NCBI GenBank assembly: GCA_014925825.1
Contig: JACGCK010000009.1
Location: 620,001 to 684,000 of the forward strand
Direction of reading: 5' to 3'
DNA length: 64,000 nucleotides
From: Pholiota molesta
Taxonomy: Eukaryota; Basidiomycota; Agaricomycetes; Agaricales; Strophariaceae
Under the pieces are notes generated by a model. That model was given only the letters and a program-made list of their open reading frames with translations. It was not told the DNA's origin and did not search any database. The position numbers and the translations under genes were made by a program. This document shows positions 49,319 through 61,336 of this stretch, piece by piece. Position 1 is the first letter of the stretch, and every line of letters begins with the position of its first letter.

Positions 49319-51465
49319 ATGAATACCTTGGAAGGTTTCGAAGAGGCAAATCCCTTCGAGCAGGATGGCGATCACATCACCTCAGAGACATCGTCTACCT
49401 CCCAGGTCGCTCTCTACGAACCCTCCTCTCCTCCTCAACCTTCACGACAGCTCTCACCTACGACTTCGAACACGAACCGGCCACCTTTTCCCAGTCCTGG
49501 GTCTCATAGGCAACCGCACGTCAACTATAAGACGGATTTTTGCTGTGCCCGTGATCGTGTTCTACACAACGGGGACGACATCGAGATTCTGGTGAATTCT
49601 TAGCCAAAATCTTGAATTGAAGGGCTTTATCTGAAGTTATTTTCTTACTTGTAGATCGTTGATGCTCAGAAAACCTCTCTCAATTCCAACTCACCGTACA
49701 TTACATACGTCATCAAGACAGGAGTACGTCCCGTTGTTCCTTCTCGCTAGCGCTGTAGCTTATATCCTTGCTTTGGCTGTTCCCTTTAGAATGCGGAAGC
49801 TCATCATCGATACTCTGAATTTGAAAGTTTACGGGAAAACTTATCGCGACTGTATCCCACCCTCATTGTGCCTCCTATTCCTTCCAAGCAGACGATTGGT
49901 GACTATGCAGTCAAGCAAGGCAAGGCTAAGGAAGATGCCACACTTATTGCAAAGCGGAAGCGACTACTCCAAACTTTTTTGAATCGTGTGGCACGGCATC
50001 CTATTCTTTCGAACGAGCATGTCTTTCATCGATTTCTTGATGGAGAGGTATCATGGGTAAGTCAGTTCGCATAGTCACTGATAACAGTTATTTATCTTCC
50101 ATATCCAGACTGAAGTTCTCAACTCTCCTCCTTTGTCCCAACTTCCAAAAAACATCTTGAAAGCTCCATCCCATAATCCAACAGATCCAAACGCTTCACC
50201 TGCTTATGCTGCTCTTCCGAATCCTTCGGCTGTGCACCCTCTGCGAAACCCTGATCAACGGTTCCTCGATTCGGAAGCATTCACTATCAAATTTGCGAAC
50301 CATGTTAGTGGACCCATGGAGAAGGTAACGCGACGTGTTGTTAAGCGGTGGACAGGTACGCATGAATACATCACTTCAAGGACATAACCAATGCAGTTAC
50401 TTTTCAGATTACTCGCAGGATCATGCTGACCTTGGTGCGGCACTCAATGGATTCAGTTTGAGTGAAAGAGATGAACTATCTGGCGCAATCGAGAAGACAG
50501 GACAGGCACTTGATGCAACCTACATGTCAACAACGAAGCTTGTAAGCAACTCCTTATTATAATTGCGATGATTATTCTTAAGAATATGGCCTAGGTCCAA
50601 GACTTGGAACAAAACTGGGCAGAGCCTCTGCATGAGTATTCCCAATTTGCGTCGATCATCAAGAAATTGCTGGCATATCGCCATCAAAAGCATGTTCAAT
50701 ACGAGATGACTCAGGACGCTCTCGAAACCAAGCGAGAACAACTTGAGGATCTGGAGAAGAGTGAGAGAGAGGCCCGACGACTAGAAGAAGCTCTTGGAAA
50801 GGGTAGGGTTAACGGCGTTACCTCTCCAACAAGCACAGTGCCGGAAGGTGAGGGGGAGGAGCAGGTGGAACCAGTTACGCCTACTCCCTCCTACCTTCCA
50901 CCGCATCCAGGACCCAACCCATCACGGAGACGCACAAAGACACCCGGAATGGGACTTCTAAATGCACTAAGTTACACTCTGCATGGAATGATGGACGTGG
51001 ACCCTGAAACGGCTCGCCGGAATGGAATAACGAAAACGAGAGAAAATATATCCCAGGTATGTGCTATGCATGAGACATGCGGTATTCGTCCTTACCTCAT
51101 TTGAATATAGCTGGAGGATGCTCTTCACCTCTCTGCTCAAGATCTCAAATATTCAAGTTCTACTATCCAAGCAGATTTGGACAGATTCCAACGCCAGAAA
51201 GTCGCTGACCTGAGAGAAATGGCAATTAGCATGGCTCGAAGTCACCGCGACTGGTGCAAAAAGGTTGGTATATATAGTTATTCGCCAAAGAACGGTTTTA
51301 TTAAAAATTTCTCAAATCCAGAACTTAGATGCATGGGAAGAAGCAAAACGAGAGATCGAGAAAATACCGGAGCATCCTAACAAAGTGCCCCAACCTGAAC
51401 AAGGGCCGGATGGATCCTCTGAACCAGCGCGAAGGAACTCTTCTTCGACAGTAAATGGACGTTAA
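49319..51465 (+). CDS. SNX41: Sorting nexin Snx41/Atg20
   Basis: PX-BAR protein of endosome-to-Golgi retrieval and selective autophagy. It starts 'MNTLEGFEEANPFEQDGD', followed by a disordered Ser/Pro-rich stretch. The PX domain contains 'TDFCCARDRVLHNGDDIEIL', 'HRYSEFESLRENLSRLYPTL' and 'VPPIPSKQTIGDYAVKQGKA', with the phosphoinositide-binding R-Y-S-E-F motif, then 'FLNRVARHPILSNEHVFHRF' and 'LDG'. The BAR-like helical region includes 'LSERDELSGAIEKTGQALDA' and 'YRHQKHVQYEMTQDALETKR'; a disordered insert 'PSYLPPHPGPNPSRRRTKTP' interrupts it, as in other Snx41/Atg20. The end is 'CKKNLDAWEEAKREIEKI' plus a polar tail. The frame is intact over seven or so introns. Atg20 and Snx41 are one ortholog group in many basidiomycetes. 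Confidence 0.9.
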
Positions 51466-51839
51466 TGGGATAGTTGTTACTTATGGGTTCCGTCGCTTGT
51501 TGTTCTGTCACTTACCTGCAATACCCGCTTTGTTGGCGCACCCGACAATACATCTATAATACTTGTTATTCTCAGCAACGTCTAATTTCAGTCCGGGATC
51601 ATGACATCCAGGTCTCCAGCCATATGATGGATATGCCACAACTCCGCCCACTAAGTTCGGATCACTTTAGCAGCTGACGTTGAGCTGCCTGCTTGAGAAC
51701 ATCTGACTCAGAACGACACAATACAACGAATAACTCTGTTTCTGACTGTGTGCACAACTGCTATGCGGCCTTCATTGATAATTACGCAAAGCTATTTGTA
51801 CAAGTAAGGTTTGAACTATAATTGTTAACTTGAACAACC
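51466..51839. other. Intergenic
   Basis: SNX41 3' flank and promoter of the PNK-like gene; no exon supported. Confidence 0.5.
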
Positions 51840-53035
51840 ATGTCCGGTTCTCCCACTCAGCCAGTGGTCGAACTTACGGAAGATTCGTCGTTTCAGATAC
51901 CAGGGCAGATCGTGCTGATCTTATGCGGCCTCATTGCATCGGGAAAAGTAAGGTTTCCTTCGGTTCCTTCGCGCGCTGAAGCGTATCTGCTTACCGAAAT
52001 ATCTGACAAAACCTTCTTCACTGCGGTCTCCCATAGTCTACATTTGCAGAGGCGCTCCAACTTCACTACCCCCAAATCCGTAGATGCAGTCAGGATGATC
52101 TGGGCGATAGACGCCGAGTCGAACAATTGGCATACGACACACTGAATCAAGGCCTTTCCGTGTGTATCGACCGCACAAACTTTAACGCAACGTGAGTAGC
52201 TGCGGCATCGTCGCAAACTCACAGCCCATGATGGAGTGTTAACGAGAGGGAGCCAGACAAAGGTCTTACTGGATCGAGATTGCCCGCGAATTCCCCGGAA
52301 CTGCGATCTGGGTTATTGTTTTTGATACACCATATGAGGTGGGTACCGTACAGCGGCCGTTTCTTTAACATTACCGATTCTGACCACATTTTCCCCACAT
52401 ACCTCAGATTTGTGCTGAGCGTCTGAAATCCAGTATGTAACAACTCATCAAGAAGCTCGGAGAACAAAAAAATTCTGAATCATTTCATGAAAAACTTAGG
52501 AACCGGCCATCCCACCATATTGAACCCACAACAGGGTCTGTCCGTATTATCGCGCTTTGCCGCAGACTTTCAACACCCCACCGCTCGCGAAGGCTTCGAC
52601 CGAATCCTGTATGTCAGCCCATCAGATCATCCGTCTTCGATATACACTCGCTCCGATATCGCCGCCATTCTGCGGCGGGTGCACGATTCGCCGCCTGTAG
52701 TACAACAACAACAGAACACACGTCAAGGCGCCTACAATAGTCCAAGGTCAGGGTTTTCGTCTTTTCGTGGACATCTCAATCGAGGCCATCGTAGCGGCGG
52801 ATGGGGTGAGCCGTATCAACGTGTTCCTAGAGGCCGCGGTGGCAATCTTAATCTGGGTCCGTCTTACAATTTCCGTGGATGGCAAAGTCCGTTATATGGC
52901 GGAAATGGTGTGGGCATCCACAGTTCAGCACGCGGCGGGCCAAGTTTTCGTGGAGCCCCATCCAATCAAAGAGGTTCGTCTGCAGGTCCTTCTCGGGGAG
53001 CTGGGACTGGAGAAGACCCTTTTGTAATCGATTAA
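51840..53035 (+). CDS. PNK-like P-loop kinase/ATPase with RGG-rich tail
   Basis: Starts 'MSGSPTQPVVELTEDSSFQI'. The Walker A is 'QIVLILCGLIASGKSTFAEA' (split by an intron after GK), followed by 'RRCSQDDLGDRRRVEQLAYD', 'TLNQGLSVCIDRTNFNATQR', 'SYWIEIAREFPGTAIWVIVF' and 'AERLKSRTGHPTI'. This order (GxxASGKST, then QDDLG, IDRTNFN and R-x-x-W) is that of the kinase domain of polynucleotide kinase and related AAA_33 proteins that phosphorylate RNA or DNA 5' ends. There is no phosphatase domain. The C-terminal 120 residues are Arg/Gly/Ser-rich with RGG-like repeats ('GHLNRGHRSGGWGEPYQRVP', 'RGRGG'), typical of RNA binding. All introns are in phase and intact. The substrate is not shown; a tRNA or mRNA repair role is only a guess. 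Confidence 0.78.
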
Positions 53036-53294
53036 AAACAGAAGTGGAGATATAGTGTTACTATTGTGAATTGGATGAGCTTGAGCCTTGTATTTTCGTC
53101 ATCAATCAATATCTAGCTCGTATGTCAGCCCTTCATAATTAAATCTATATTCCCATGAAAGATTATGGTAATTGCTAGACTCGGAGAGACAATAAAGTAT
53201 ATTATTCCCACTCATCTTGAGATGGAGGTGGATAGAGCTTCCTGGAGATATAGCAGCTCTAGAAGCAACGGAGAAAGAGCTTGTTTTGCGTATG

Positions 53295-54403
53295 TTACTC
53301 GGGTTTGTCGGATGCCTCTTCCTCCTTCAACCGCTTCCCTAAGATCTTCGCGCTGACCTAAATGAACCGGTGAGAATAGACACAAAAATGTTACTAGGGG
53401 AATAAGATGTACATTCCGGATGTGTACGCCGGCGCGTTCTACGCCAAATTGTTGGCTGAGCTTGTACTTTTCGAGAGCGTCTTCCAATTGCCCGGCTGCG
53501 GAAAATAATGTTAAAGGTAAAAATATGCACAATAGATTGAAAGAAATTCATGCGCACTAGCTTCGAGGACTGCGGCATGATTGAAAGCGATTTCAGGGTC
53601 CTCCGGCGACAGTGAGGATGCAATCCTAATACACGGACTGCGTGAGCAACCGCCTTTATGAAGCAGATCTGTTTTGAAATTACTCTAAATGGTGCAATGC
53701 TAGATCGGGTCGCGATACTAGGATGTATAGAAATTAGTATCGTGTCTTTGAAAGCGCCAAAGATTCCACATACCCGGTGAAATAATGTATGCACTAGCCA
53801 AGTCTAGGAGAGGCCAATAAATTCAGAAAGTGATGAAATTATAAGAGAGAATACATACTTGTATGGGTATCAGGGCTTGATGGTTGGTATTGGATGGACT
53901 CTTTCCATGCCGCAATGGCTTCGTCGAATTCCTCTGATGGACACCATATCAATAATACGCGTCGCCGTCTTAACATAGCACATACTGAGATGGTAATGGG
54001 TTACACCTAAGTTGAATAGAGAGCTGGCGCTACGTTTGATCTCAGTGCTTCTTTGATAGAGCGACTTCGCAGCCTGCACGTCACCTTCCTCCAGCTTTAC
54101 CGTGCCTTGCTCAAGGCATCGCAACGCTTCGGCTTCAGCTGGATCGGAAGCAGTCGAATGGGGTGTAACAGACGATGCATATCCTTACAACACACGTCAG
54201 AGCGGCATGGCTAGATCGAGAACAAGAGACTTACTTCTGGAGATCAAAATGGCACTCTGAGCCGCAATCCCGGTTTGAAGGCGAGGCGCAGTGCCAATGA
54301 ACCGTTGAAGAACACGGGATTGTCTCGGGATAGAGAAACCTGTAGCCTTAGTAACAAGACTAGAAGCTTGACGTGAGGCCAGCCTGCACAGAGAGTACGA
54401 CAT
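53295..54403 (-). CDS. Mitochondrial TPR-repeat protein
   Basis: The N-terminus 'MSYSLCRLASRQASSLVTKA' and the following Arg/Ser-rich residues look like a mitochondrial presequence. TPR-like units follow: 'EALRCLEQGTVKLEEGDVQA' with 'AKSLYQRSTEIKRSASSLFN', 'LGVTHYHL', then 'DEAIAAWKESIQYQPSSPDT', 'SPEDPEIAFNHAAVLEA', 'GQLEDALEKYKLSQQFGVE' and 'RAGVHIRNV'. The end is 'SAKILGKRLKEEEASDKPE'. One base appears to be missing near 53608. Conserved in fungi but without a defined function. It is transcribed divergently from TIM23. Confidence 0.72.
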
Positions 54404-54610
54404 TCTGACTGTAGCGTTTGTAAGTCGGGGCGCGACGTCGGAGCGCAGTATGTTGAGCGATGCACGCCACGAAATAATTATTAGTCACGTGGTGTTAGCG
54501 TCAGCGAAAGTCACATTTGACTCGCCGCGGTCTTTGAAAGTTGGCTATTTTTCTCTTCCTCCGCAACGTCACGGCACATTCCTCATCCCTCTGCCCTCTT
54601 CTAGCCGCCA
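54404..54610. promoter_or_regulatory. Divergent promoter of the TPR protein and TIM23
   Basis: 207 bases between two start codons for mitochondrial proteins; it must hold promoters for both. No specific site recognised. Confidence 0.55.
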
Positions 54611-55540
54611 ATGTCGTCCTCGTCGGCTACGAACGATGCTTCATCGTCCCAAAATGCCTCTGACATCCTGAAAAACGCGTCCTTCCGGACAGACGGCGGG
54701 CCAGCGGCCCCAGACCAAGCCGTCACAGCGACCGACCTTCTCATGGCAGCGTATGACCCCGCAAGACTACATCCGCTGGCAGAATTGGGGGATAAACTGG
54801 ACTACTTGCTTCTTGATGATGACAAGACAAGCGAAATTCCTGGAGCTGATACGGCAATCCCCTCCAGGGGGTGGAGTGATGACCTGTGTTATGGGACGGG
54901 TACCATGTATCTGAGTGGTAAGTTCGATCTCTTTCAAATTACTCTTTTCGATTCCTCTCCTCGCTTAAGGCCTCGTTTTCTCCCTGGACATCTCTCACCT
55001 TATCTCGTCTCTCAAACAACCCAACTTTAGGCCTCTTATTGTTCTATTTTGTCACATGTTCACCCTGCTTTTAACAGGTTTGGCCCTTGGCGGAGTATGG
55101 GGAGTCCGGGAAGGCGCTCGAAGGCCTCTTGCCGTGTCGAATACTAGGCTACGGATCAACAGTGTCTTGAACTCTGTCACACGAAGAGGAACCTTCATTG
55201 GTAATTCAGCCGGTGTAATGGGTAAGTTGGCGTCATTACCGATGTAAAGTATTGCAGGTATTGAAACAACCTTTTAATAGCGCTGATATACAATGGAGTT
55301 AATTCCTCCATTGACGCATTTAGAGGAAAGCACGACACTATGGGTAGCATGGCAGCTGGCGCAGTGACAGGCGCTTTATTCAAATCGACTGGTATGTCTT
55401 CCTTGTTCTCAAATCGACAACTGTCTTTTTTTCTCATCTTTGTTGTCTTTTCGTCAGCTGGGGTCAAACCCGCTATTGCTGCTGCTACTGTTGTGTCAGG
55501 CATGGCAGGAATCTGGAGTTATGTGAAGAAGAGCGTTTGA
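54611..55540 (+). CDS. TIM23: Mitochondrial import translocase subunit Tim23
   Basis: Channel subunit of the inner-membrane TIM23 complex that imports presequence proteins. Starts 'MSSSSATNDASSSQNASDIL'; the intermembrane-space part is 'VTATDLLMAAYDPARLHPLA' and 'ELGDKLDYLLLDDDKTS'. The Tim17/22/23 domain is split over exons: 'DLCYGTGTMYLSGLALGGVW' , 'GVREGARRPL', 'LRINSVLNSVTRRGTFIGNS', 'ALIYNGVNSSIDAFRGKHDT', 'MGSMAAGAVTGALFKST' and 'AGVKPAIAAATVVSGMAGIW'. Four transmembrane segments and GxxxG-type motifs are visible. The length of about 230 residues is normal, and the frame is intact. Confidence 0.94.
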
Positions 55541-56036
55541 TGAGATTTCCTTATGTATTTACAACCTTAATTTTTCCCCTTATCCCGGCTCTCGCATCTT
55601 GGCAGATCTCTGAGGTTTCCGAAGAACATACACCGCAAGTCGAGTCAACTAGGCTTTTTCAGAATCACCTTCCCAGCTTTTTGGCGGTAGATGAAACCCT
55701 GATATGGCATACATTCGCTGACACACTTCCAGAACTTTAGATGATAGTTGCCTCATTTCCATTCTCATCACCTCGAATTGGCTGCCGCCCCTCGCGTCAA
55801 TACTATAAATGTCTTATGTCTTAAGACTCATACATCCTCGAGCCATTTCCGAAATTATTGACCTGGCCTGTCGGAGACCCATTTCGTTCCAACGACCCTG
55901 TCGGTAGACATGGAATGTTCCATCTTGGTCAACACTAGTCTGGCATGTAAAAACGAATGCGCTTATAACCTTCATGAATCCAGACATCAGTCGGGCTCTC
56001 CACAATTCCCCCAAATAATTTCAAACGAAGCCAGGC
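55541..56036. other. Intergenic; may hold the first exon of the velvet gene
   Basis: An ATG at 55910 leads a 67-codon frame without motif. The velvet gene needs an upstream start exon that could lie here, but I cannot place it. Confidence 0.4.
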
Positions 56037-57301
56037 GTGTGTATCGATGTCCATATTCACTTGATAAAAAAGTTAGTTCCTTTATCTCCCTTTCGTGTAC
56101 TTCCTATTTCTAACCGAAGACTGGTTATCCCACAACAGTTTTCGACACAGCGCTGCTCAATCAAAAAATTTAACCATTATCGCTATGTACCTACCACGGT
56201 TATTGTGCCCCCTGCCCTCCGTCGGCACTCAACAAAAAGTTTGTTAGCCCGCGTACGACGCATCCGATATTTTTATCTCCATCTTCGCGGTTGTTCTCTA
56301 CCGCCCAGTTTGTTTAATACTTGCTCCAGTGGACAATCTTCACCCCAGTCCTCAATCGGCTCTCTGTCGTTTTCCTCTAGTAATTCAAGCTCTACTCAAA
56401 GCCCTCCCTCAAGCCACGGCTCATTTGCAGATCTGTCTACCTCACCCACTCCGTTTATACGTCCCCAGCCTAGGATCCAAGTTGCATCTCTGCTATCTGA
56501 TCCTCGTACTCGGTAGGTTCCTACAAGCCCATAAAAGGATATCGTTAAAGTTTTCACAGGTCCTACCATTTGGAAATTGTGCAACATCCGCACCGCACCG
56601 CGGAATTTGGAACGGCTTATCTCTCGCGAGTTCCGCTAACTCCCCCTGTAATCGTTCAGTTGACCGTTAGAGATCCCTCCGGCAATTCCGTCATTCCGTA
56701 CGTTTTTGACATTTGTGAAGAATTGACAGCATACTAACCTTGATTGGATTTCAGTGAATCTGAGCTGCCCTTCCTTGTTGCGCACCTGTCGCTATTTTCT
56801 GGCGACGGTCAAACGCCCCTGGATATGGGGTCATTTATAGGCATGGGTGCCATGCAAAATCCTCCCATATTGTATGGGCATCTCGTTTCCACTGTGGAAC
56901 AGCTAGAAGACCTGCAAGGAAACATGGGCCTGTTTTTTCTATTCCCTGACGTTAGTATTCGTTCGCGTGGCCACTATCAGCTCGGAGTTACACTTGCAAG
57001 AATTACCACGTAAGTCATCGCGTTATTCTGCACCGTCTGACTTGAAAAAATGATTTCTACATTTCAGGCCTGACCATTCTAGCTTGGCTGAGCACGGTAC
57101 GGTGCTCGCCTCCGCTCGCACGAGGCCATTCGAAGCTGTCTCGCTCCATGAATACACAGCAGCACGTGCGTTGTGGCCTTTTCTACAGCGTAATCCAAGA
57201 CTAAACGTAGTTTTCAAGCGACGACTCGCTTGACACAAAGCTTTATTCGACAGGGTGCAAGAATATTTGCCAATGTGCCGTATCCTTCCAGCGCCAGGTG
57301 A
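56037..57301 (+). CDS. Velvet-domain regulator (VosA/VelB group), 5' end uncertain
   Basis: Fungal transcription regulator of development, light response and secondary metabolism. A Ser-rich stretch ('SSIGSLSFSSSNSSSTQSPP') precedes 'VASLLSDPRTRSYHLEIVQH' and 'PHRTAEFGTAYLSRVPLTPP', then 'VIVQLTVRDPSGNSVIP', 'LVAHLSLFSGDG', 'GNMGLFFLFPDVSIRSRGHY' and 'QLGVTLARI'. This matches the velvet fold: Y-x-L-x-I-x-Q, R-x-P-L-x-P-P-x-I-V-Q-L, F-F-x-F-x-D-x-S-I-R-x-x-G-x-Y-x-L. The end is 'FIRQGARIFANVPYPSSAR'. There is no ATG in the first open frame (the frame opens before 56037), so an upstream exon is missing from this call. Introns near 56517-56558, 56700-56754, 57010-57066 and about 57150-57225. Confidence 0.85.
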
Positions 57302-58245
57302 TCAGGAGAAAATGTGTGACCCTGCATTGTATGTTCCGTATTTCTGTTTTGTTCGTTCGTTATCTTGTACAGTTCGTTTTTTCCGGACATGAATATTGTA
57401 TACCCCATAGCAGCTTCTATAAAATCTTCATCATGAAATATGTTGCCGATGTGTTCATGATGTGTCTTCTTTGCCTCGTTGCTTTCGCCTATCCTTATCA
57501 GATAATTTATATATCTATCAAGTTGCTAATTTCGGTGACAGGACCGCGGTGTAGAGCGGCGTCGACTGTCTGCTAGACTTGTGCATTGTTTCTTTAGCGG
57601 CGTAGTTAGTAGTGAGCAATTACAAATCCGCAGGCATGGTATGTCAAAAAAACATGCAGAGTCAACTGGTTGGCCAAGTCGGTGAGCATAGCCTTTGCGA
57701 AGAATTCGCTGAAATTTGCGGTGTTCCTGCGGTATCTGCCAGACTGGCACTGCTTTATGGCAGAGACGGTCGACCGCCGGCATGGCGATTTCGCCCGTGA
57801 GCGATCTATCATGTTGTTAGCAGCGTGGAATTGGCCTGGTTGCCTACTCCGGTCCTTTGAGGTTTACCTCTACTATTCACTGTTAAGTGATAAGTAATTA
57901 GGAGACTTGCGGTGCGATGTCGATCAGCGAGACCAATCTTGAAACTTGTTGAAAAAAAAATCATTGTTTCTTGTTATTTAACACCTTTGATATTTTCGGA
58001 ATCTTCGGGGCTCACGGCTGTGATACATGCGGGATACTTGCGTGCAGAAAAGCGCGGATTGCAGTGCATCATGATTCATTTTTGCTGCGTGTTTGCTGCG
58101 TGCCACCGTATAAATTTAGCACAGGAGGTGGAAACCTGATCGTCAACTTGCACAAACAGAGGGCAAAGCTAAGTCTTGAGTAGCCTTTGCTGAGACTCCT
58201 TCCTTTCACCACTTCCTCACTTTTGCTGTAATCTAATACCTTGCC
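57302..58245. other. No supported gene
   Basis: Nearly 1 kb, AT-rich, with overlapping short frames on both strands (57606-57812, 57612-57897), none with a recognised motif. Confidence 0.45.
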
Positions 58246-58901
58246 ATGAGTGCAAACGACTATTACGGAAAGCCTGGGCAGCAGGGGCAGCAGGGTGGAT
58301 ATTATCCTCCTCAAGGTGCGATAGCATATCTTACTCAAACCAGAATCCAGATTGCACGGGCGGCTGGAGGATGAACAGGGTGTGGCTTCCGAGCCCTAGA
58401 AACCCATCGGGATTCCCTCACCACTGTCTCCTTTCACATTGGGACGTCTGCTGAATATGGTCTGTCCTATAGGTCCCCCACAAGGCCAAGGTGGATATTA
58501 CCCCCAGGTAGATCACTCGTCTGGATATTCAATGAATAGCACTCAATGCGGAGCCTCCAATGTTTAGCAACCTCAACAATCTTACCAAGGTGGCCCTCCA
58601 CAAGGATACCCCCAACAGTATCCTCAGCAGGGTTACCCTCAGCAAGGATACCAGCCTCAACCTGGTCCCCAAACCGTCTATGTGTGAGTTTCTTGAATGT
58701 TCTCACACCGCCGCTCAATCTCAATCTCCGAATCCCTTAGCCAACAACCGGCTGAGAATCGTCAGCAGGAAGCACTGGATGTATGGCCTGTTTAGCAGGC
58801 ATATGTTTGTGCTGCTGTGCCGAAGGTGCGTAGTATGCCTCGTGTTCGGGTTGGCAAGTGTTGATTCCAACCCTTCAGAACTTTGCGAATGCTTGTTCTA
58901 A
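58246..58901 (+). CDS. Small Gln/Pro/Gly-rich CYSTM-domain protein
   Basis: Starts 'MSANDYYGKPGQQGQQGGYY', with three short exons of G/Y/P/Q repeats ('GYPQQYPQQGYPQQGYQPQP'), then 'QTVYVQQPAENRQQ' and a cysteine-rich end 'GCMACLAGICLCCCAEELCE' finishing in 'CLF'. This is the CYSTM layout (Pro/Gln-rich N-part, C-terminal Cys-rich membrane-embedded helix), often stress related. One base is missing just before the Cys motif (QQ|GSTGC, near 58767), and the downstream intron restores phase to the TAA at 58899. Confidence 0.75.
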
Positions 58902-59709
58902 GCGAGTCTAAGCTGGCCTTGCTTTTCGATCACTGGAGTCGCACATGCGACAATTATACAGGACTCTGTCGCAGGATTGATACCCGCGCGGTTATGCATT
59001 ATGCTCTATCTTCTCCTGTTCATGGTTTTAGGTTGGTCACTGCCTAGGCCTTACATTTTTCCTTTCCTTTTCTTTCTTCTTAATTTCAATGAATCATTAT
59101 TTCTGGGACTTCTGCATGCATGATTCTCGGCCTTTGTTCCACTGCGCACGATGTCCTGAGTTGGGCGACATTGACTAACTGGGTCCGCCCAGTCAATCGG
59201 ACAAAAGTGCGCCACCGTTCTGCATCCTCTCTTACGGCCTATACTCGAAAAGTCATTGTTAAGCTTTGAATGGCATTCGTGTATGGCATTCTAACTTGTG
59301 TATAATGTGTACATATAAATGAACGCTCTTTGTGCGGGCGTAACTTGAAATTAAGATTGTGCAGTCCGTCAAGATGTTTTCAGATAATTTGTACCGAGTA
59401 GGACTGCGTTTGAAGGCAATTGCTGACAGAAAAAATCTGCCTTGTACACATCTATGTTTTATGATTCAAAGTCACATAGGGTGAAGTGATTATTGTTCGG
59501 AGGACCGAGCAAGGCCGAGCGACATCGCATCGACTCTCCGAGCGAGCCGAGTCGAGACTCGAGACACTAGACTAATGGATTATCACGTGAGTGTCAAAGA
59601 ATCCAGACGATATGATTGGCTGGTGGCAACTCCCGATTCATCCCGTTTGTGGGGTCACGCGTTACGGGTCACCGCTCGTTCTCCTTCCCTCCCAAAACCT
59701 GCAACCAAA
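58902..59709. other. Intergenic, CYSTM 3' flank and CYT1 promoter
   Basis: No coding exon. A CGAG-rich, partly palindromic stretch lies at about 59500-59575. Confidence 0.5.
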
Positions 59710-60981
59710 ATGCTGTCGAGGCTCTCTGCTGGAGCCTTCAAGAAAGCCACCAGCGTGGGGGCATCTCGCTCCGGTGCTGCTCTTAATGGCGCGCGCTCGG
59801 CCTCAGTGCGCCTTTTTCTGACAAGTTATTGCGCTAGGTATTCATAGCGTGTCACTACTTGTTTTACAGGTCCGATTTGCGTCTACTCAGGCTTCGGGCT
59901 CTGCTACTCTTGAGGTGGGTGGTATTAAATCTGCAACATACGAAATACTATTCTAAAAGCTCGTGAAGTCGATCCTGAGCTCCCGCGCTGCCCTTGCCTC
60001 CGCCACCGCTTTCACTGTTGGCACAATTGCCTGGTACACTCACCTCTATGGCAACCTCCCCTTCCTCGGCGAAGCCCATGCCAGCCATCTCAGCGACGAG
60101 GGTCTCCACCCCTTTTCTTACCCCTGGTCACACAAGGAATCCTGGACACGTTCGATCACGCGAGGTGAGCCCACTTTCTATGATGTACATTACGCTCAAC
60201 TTACATTTCGTGAAGTATCCGGAGAGGCTACCAGGTCTACCGAGAAGTTTGCGCGGCGTGTCATTCCCTTGACCGCATTGCCTGGCGTAACCTTGTCGGT
60301 GTATCGCACACCGCAGATGAGGCACGAGCCATGGCTGAAGAGGTCGAATATACCGACGGACCTGATTCAGAGGGCCAGATGTTCCAAAGACCCGGAAAAT
60401 TGGCCGACTACATGCCCTCTCCTTACCCTAATGATGAGGCTGCTCGCGCTGGTAACGCCGGTGCATTGCCTCCTGACCTCAGTCTGATCATCAAGGCCCG
60501 CCATGGTGGTGCTGTGAGTCATTATAATCATGATTGACATAGTGAAAGTTGACCCCTTTCTAGGACTATGTTTTCTCTCTCCTTACTGGTTACATAGATC
60601 CCCCTGCTGGTGTTGAAATTCGCGAGGGCATGAACTACAACCCCTACTTCCCCGGCGGTGCCATCTCCATGGCTCGCGTTCTCTTCGACGGACTAGTGGA
60701 ATACGATGACGGTACACCGGCCACTACTTCACAAATGGCCAAGGATGTTGTCACTTTCCTCAGCTGGGCCGCCGAGCCCGAACACGACGAGAGAAAGAAA
60801 TATGGTATCAAGGCCGTGATTATTTTATCAGTCCTTACCTGCATCAGTCTCTATGTCAAGCGCTTCAAGTGGGGCCCGATCAAGAACAGGAAGATCAGTA
60901 AGTGTCTGGCTTGGTTATAAGACACGCGACTCACCCTGTTTTGCAGTCTACAACCCTCCCGCCGACAAAACACACCACTAG
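59710..60981 (+). CDS. CYT1: Cytochrome c1, bc1 complex
   Basis: Haem-bearing subunit of mitochondrial complex III, passing electrons to cytochrome c. The presequence '[19 protein letters not shown]' and '[14 protein letters not shown]' are followed by a bipartite sorting segment '[19 protein letters not shown]'. Then '[15 protein letters not shown]', '[20 protein letters not shown]' and '[13 protein letters not shown]' with the haem-binding C-A-A-C-H. '[20 protein letters not shown]', '[20 protein letters not shown]' and '[20 protein letters not shown]' follow, with the C-terminal anchor '[20 protein letters not shown]'. One base is missing near 60149 (ESWTR|FDHAS). The stop after 'NPPADKTHH' is at 60979. 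Confidence 0.95.
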
Positions 60982-61336
60982 AGATGTGTTCTATTATTCT
61001 ACATCTTCATTTGGTGGCAGAGGAGTAGGAGCTATTTGCACTTTAATAATAGAATCGAGTGAACGCGCATACCCTGATTTATCTTCCACCGCGAGAAGAG
61101 CGAAACTGAGTCGCGATAATTAACGGTGATTATGTAATGCAATAATTACATTAACGGCAAATGCATCGACTGAACTTGCTCTCATTGCCAACTTGTACCT
61201 ACTTACAGGTTGGTCGGTCGCGACTCCGACATAGCATTTGAACTCAAACGCCCGGATCAGCGTCGAATGCTGCAACGCGTCTCTGCCACGTATACGTAGG
61301 CGAACGGATGAGAAAACGCAATAACCAAGTTGCAAA
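60982..61336. other. Intergenic, CYT1 3' flank and IML1 promoter
   Basis: No exon supported. Confidence 0.45.

Noticed and set aside
57526..57897. Overlapping frames on both strands
   Set aside because: None shows domain-like sequence or splice-linked continuation.
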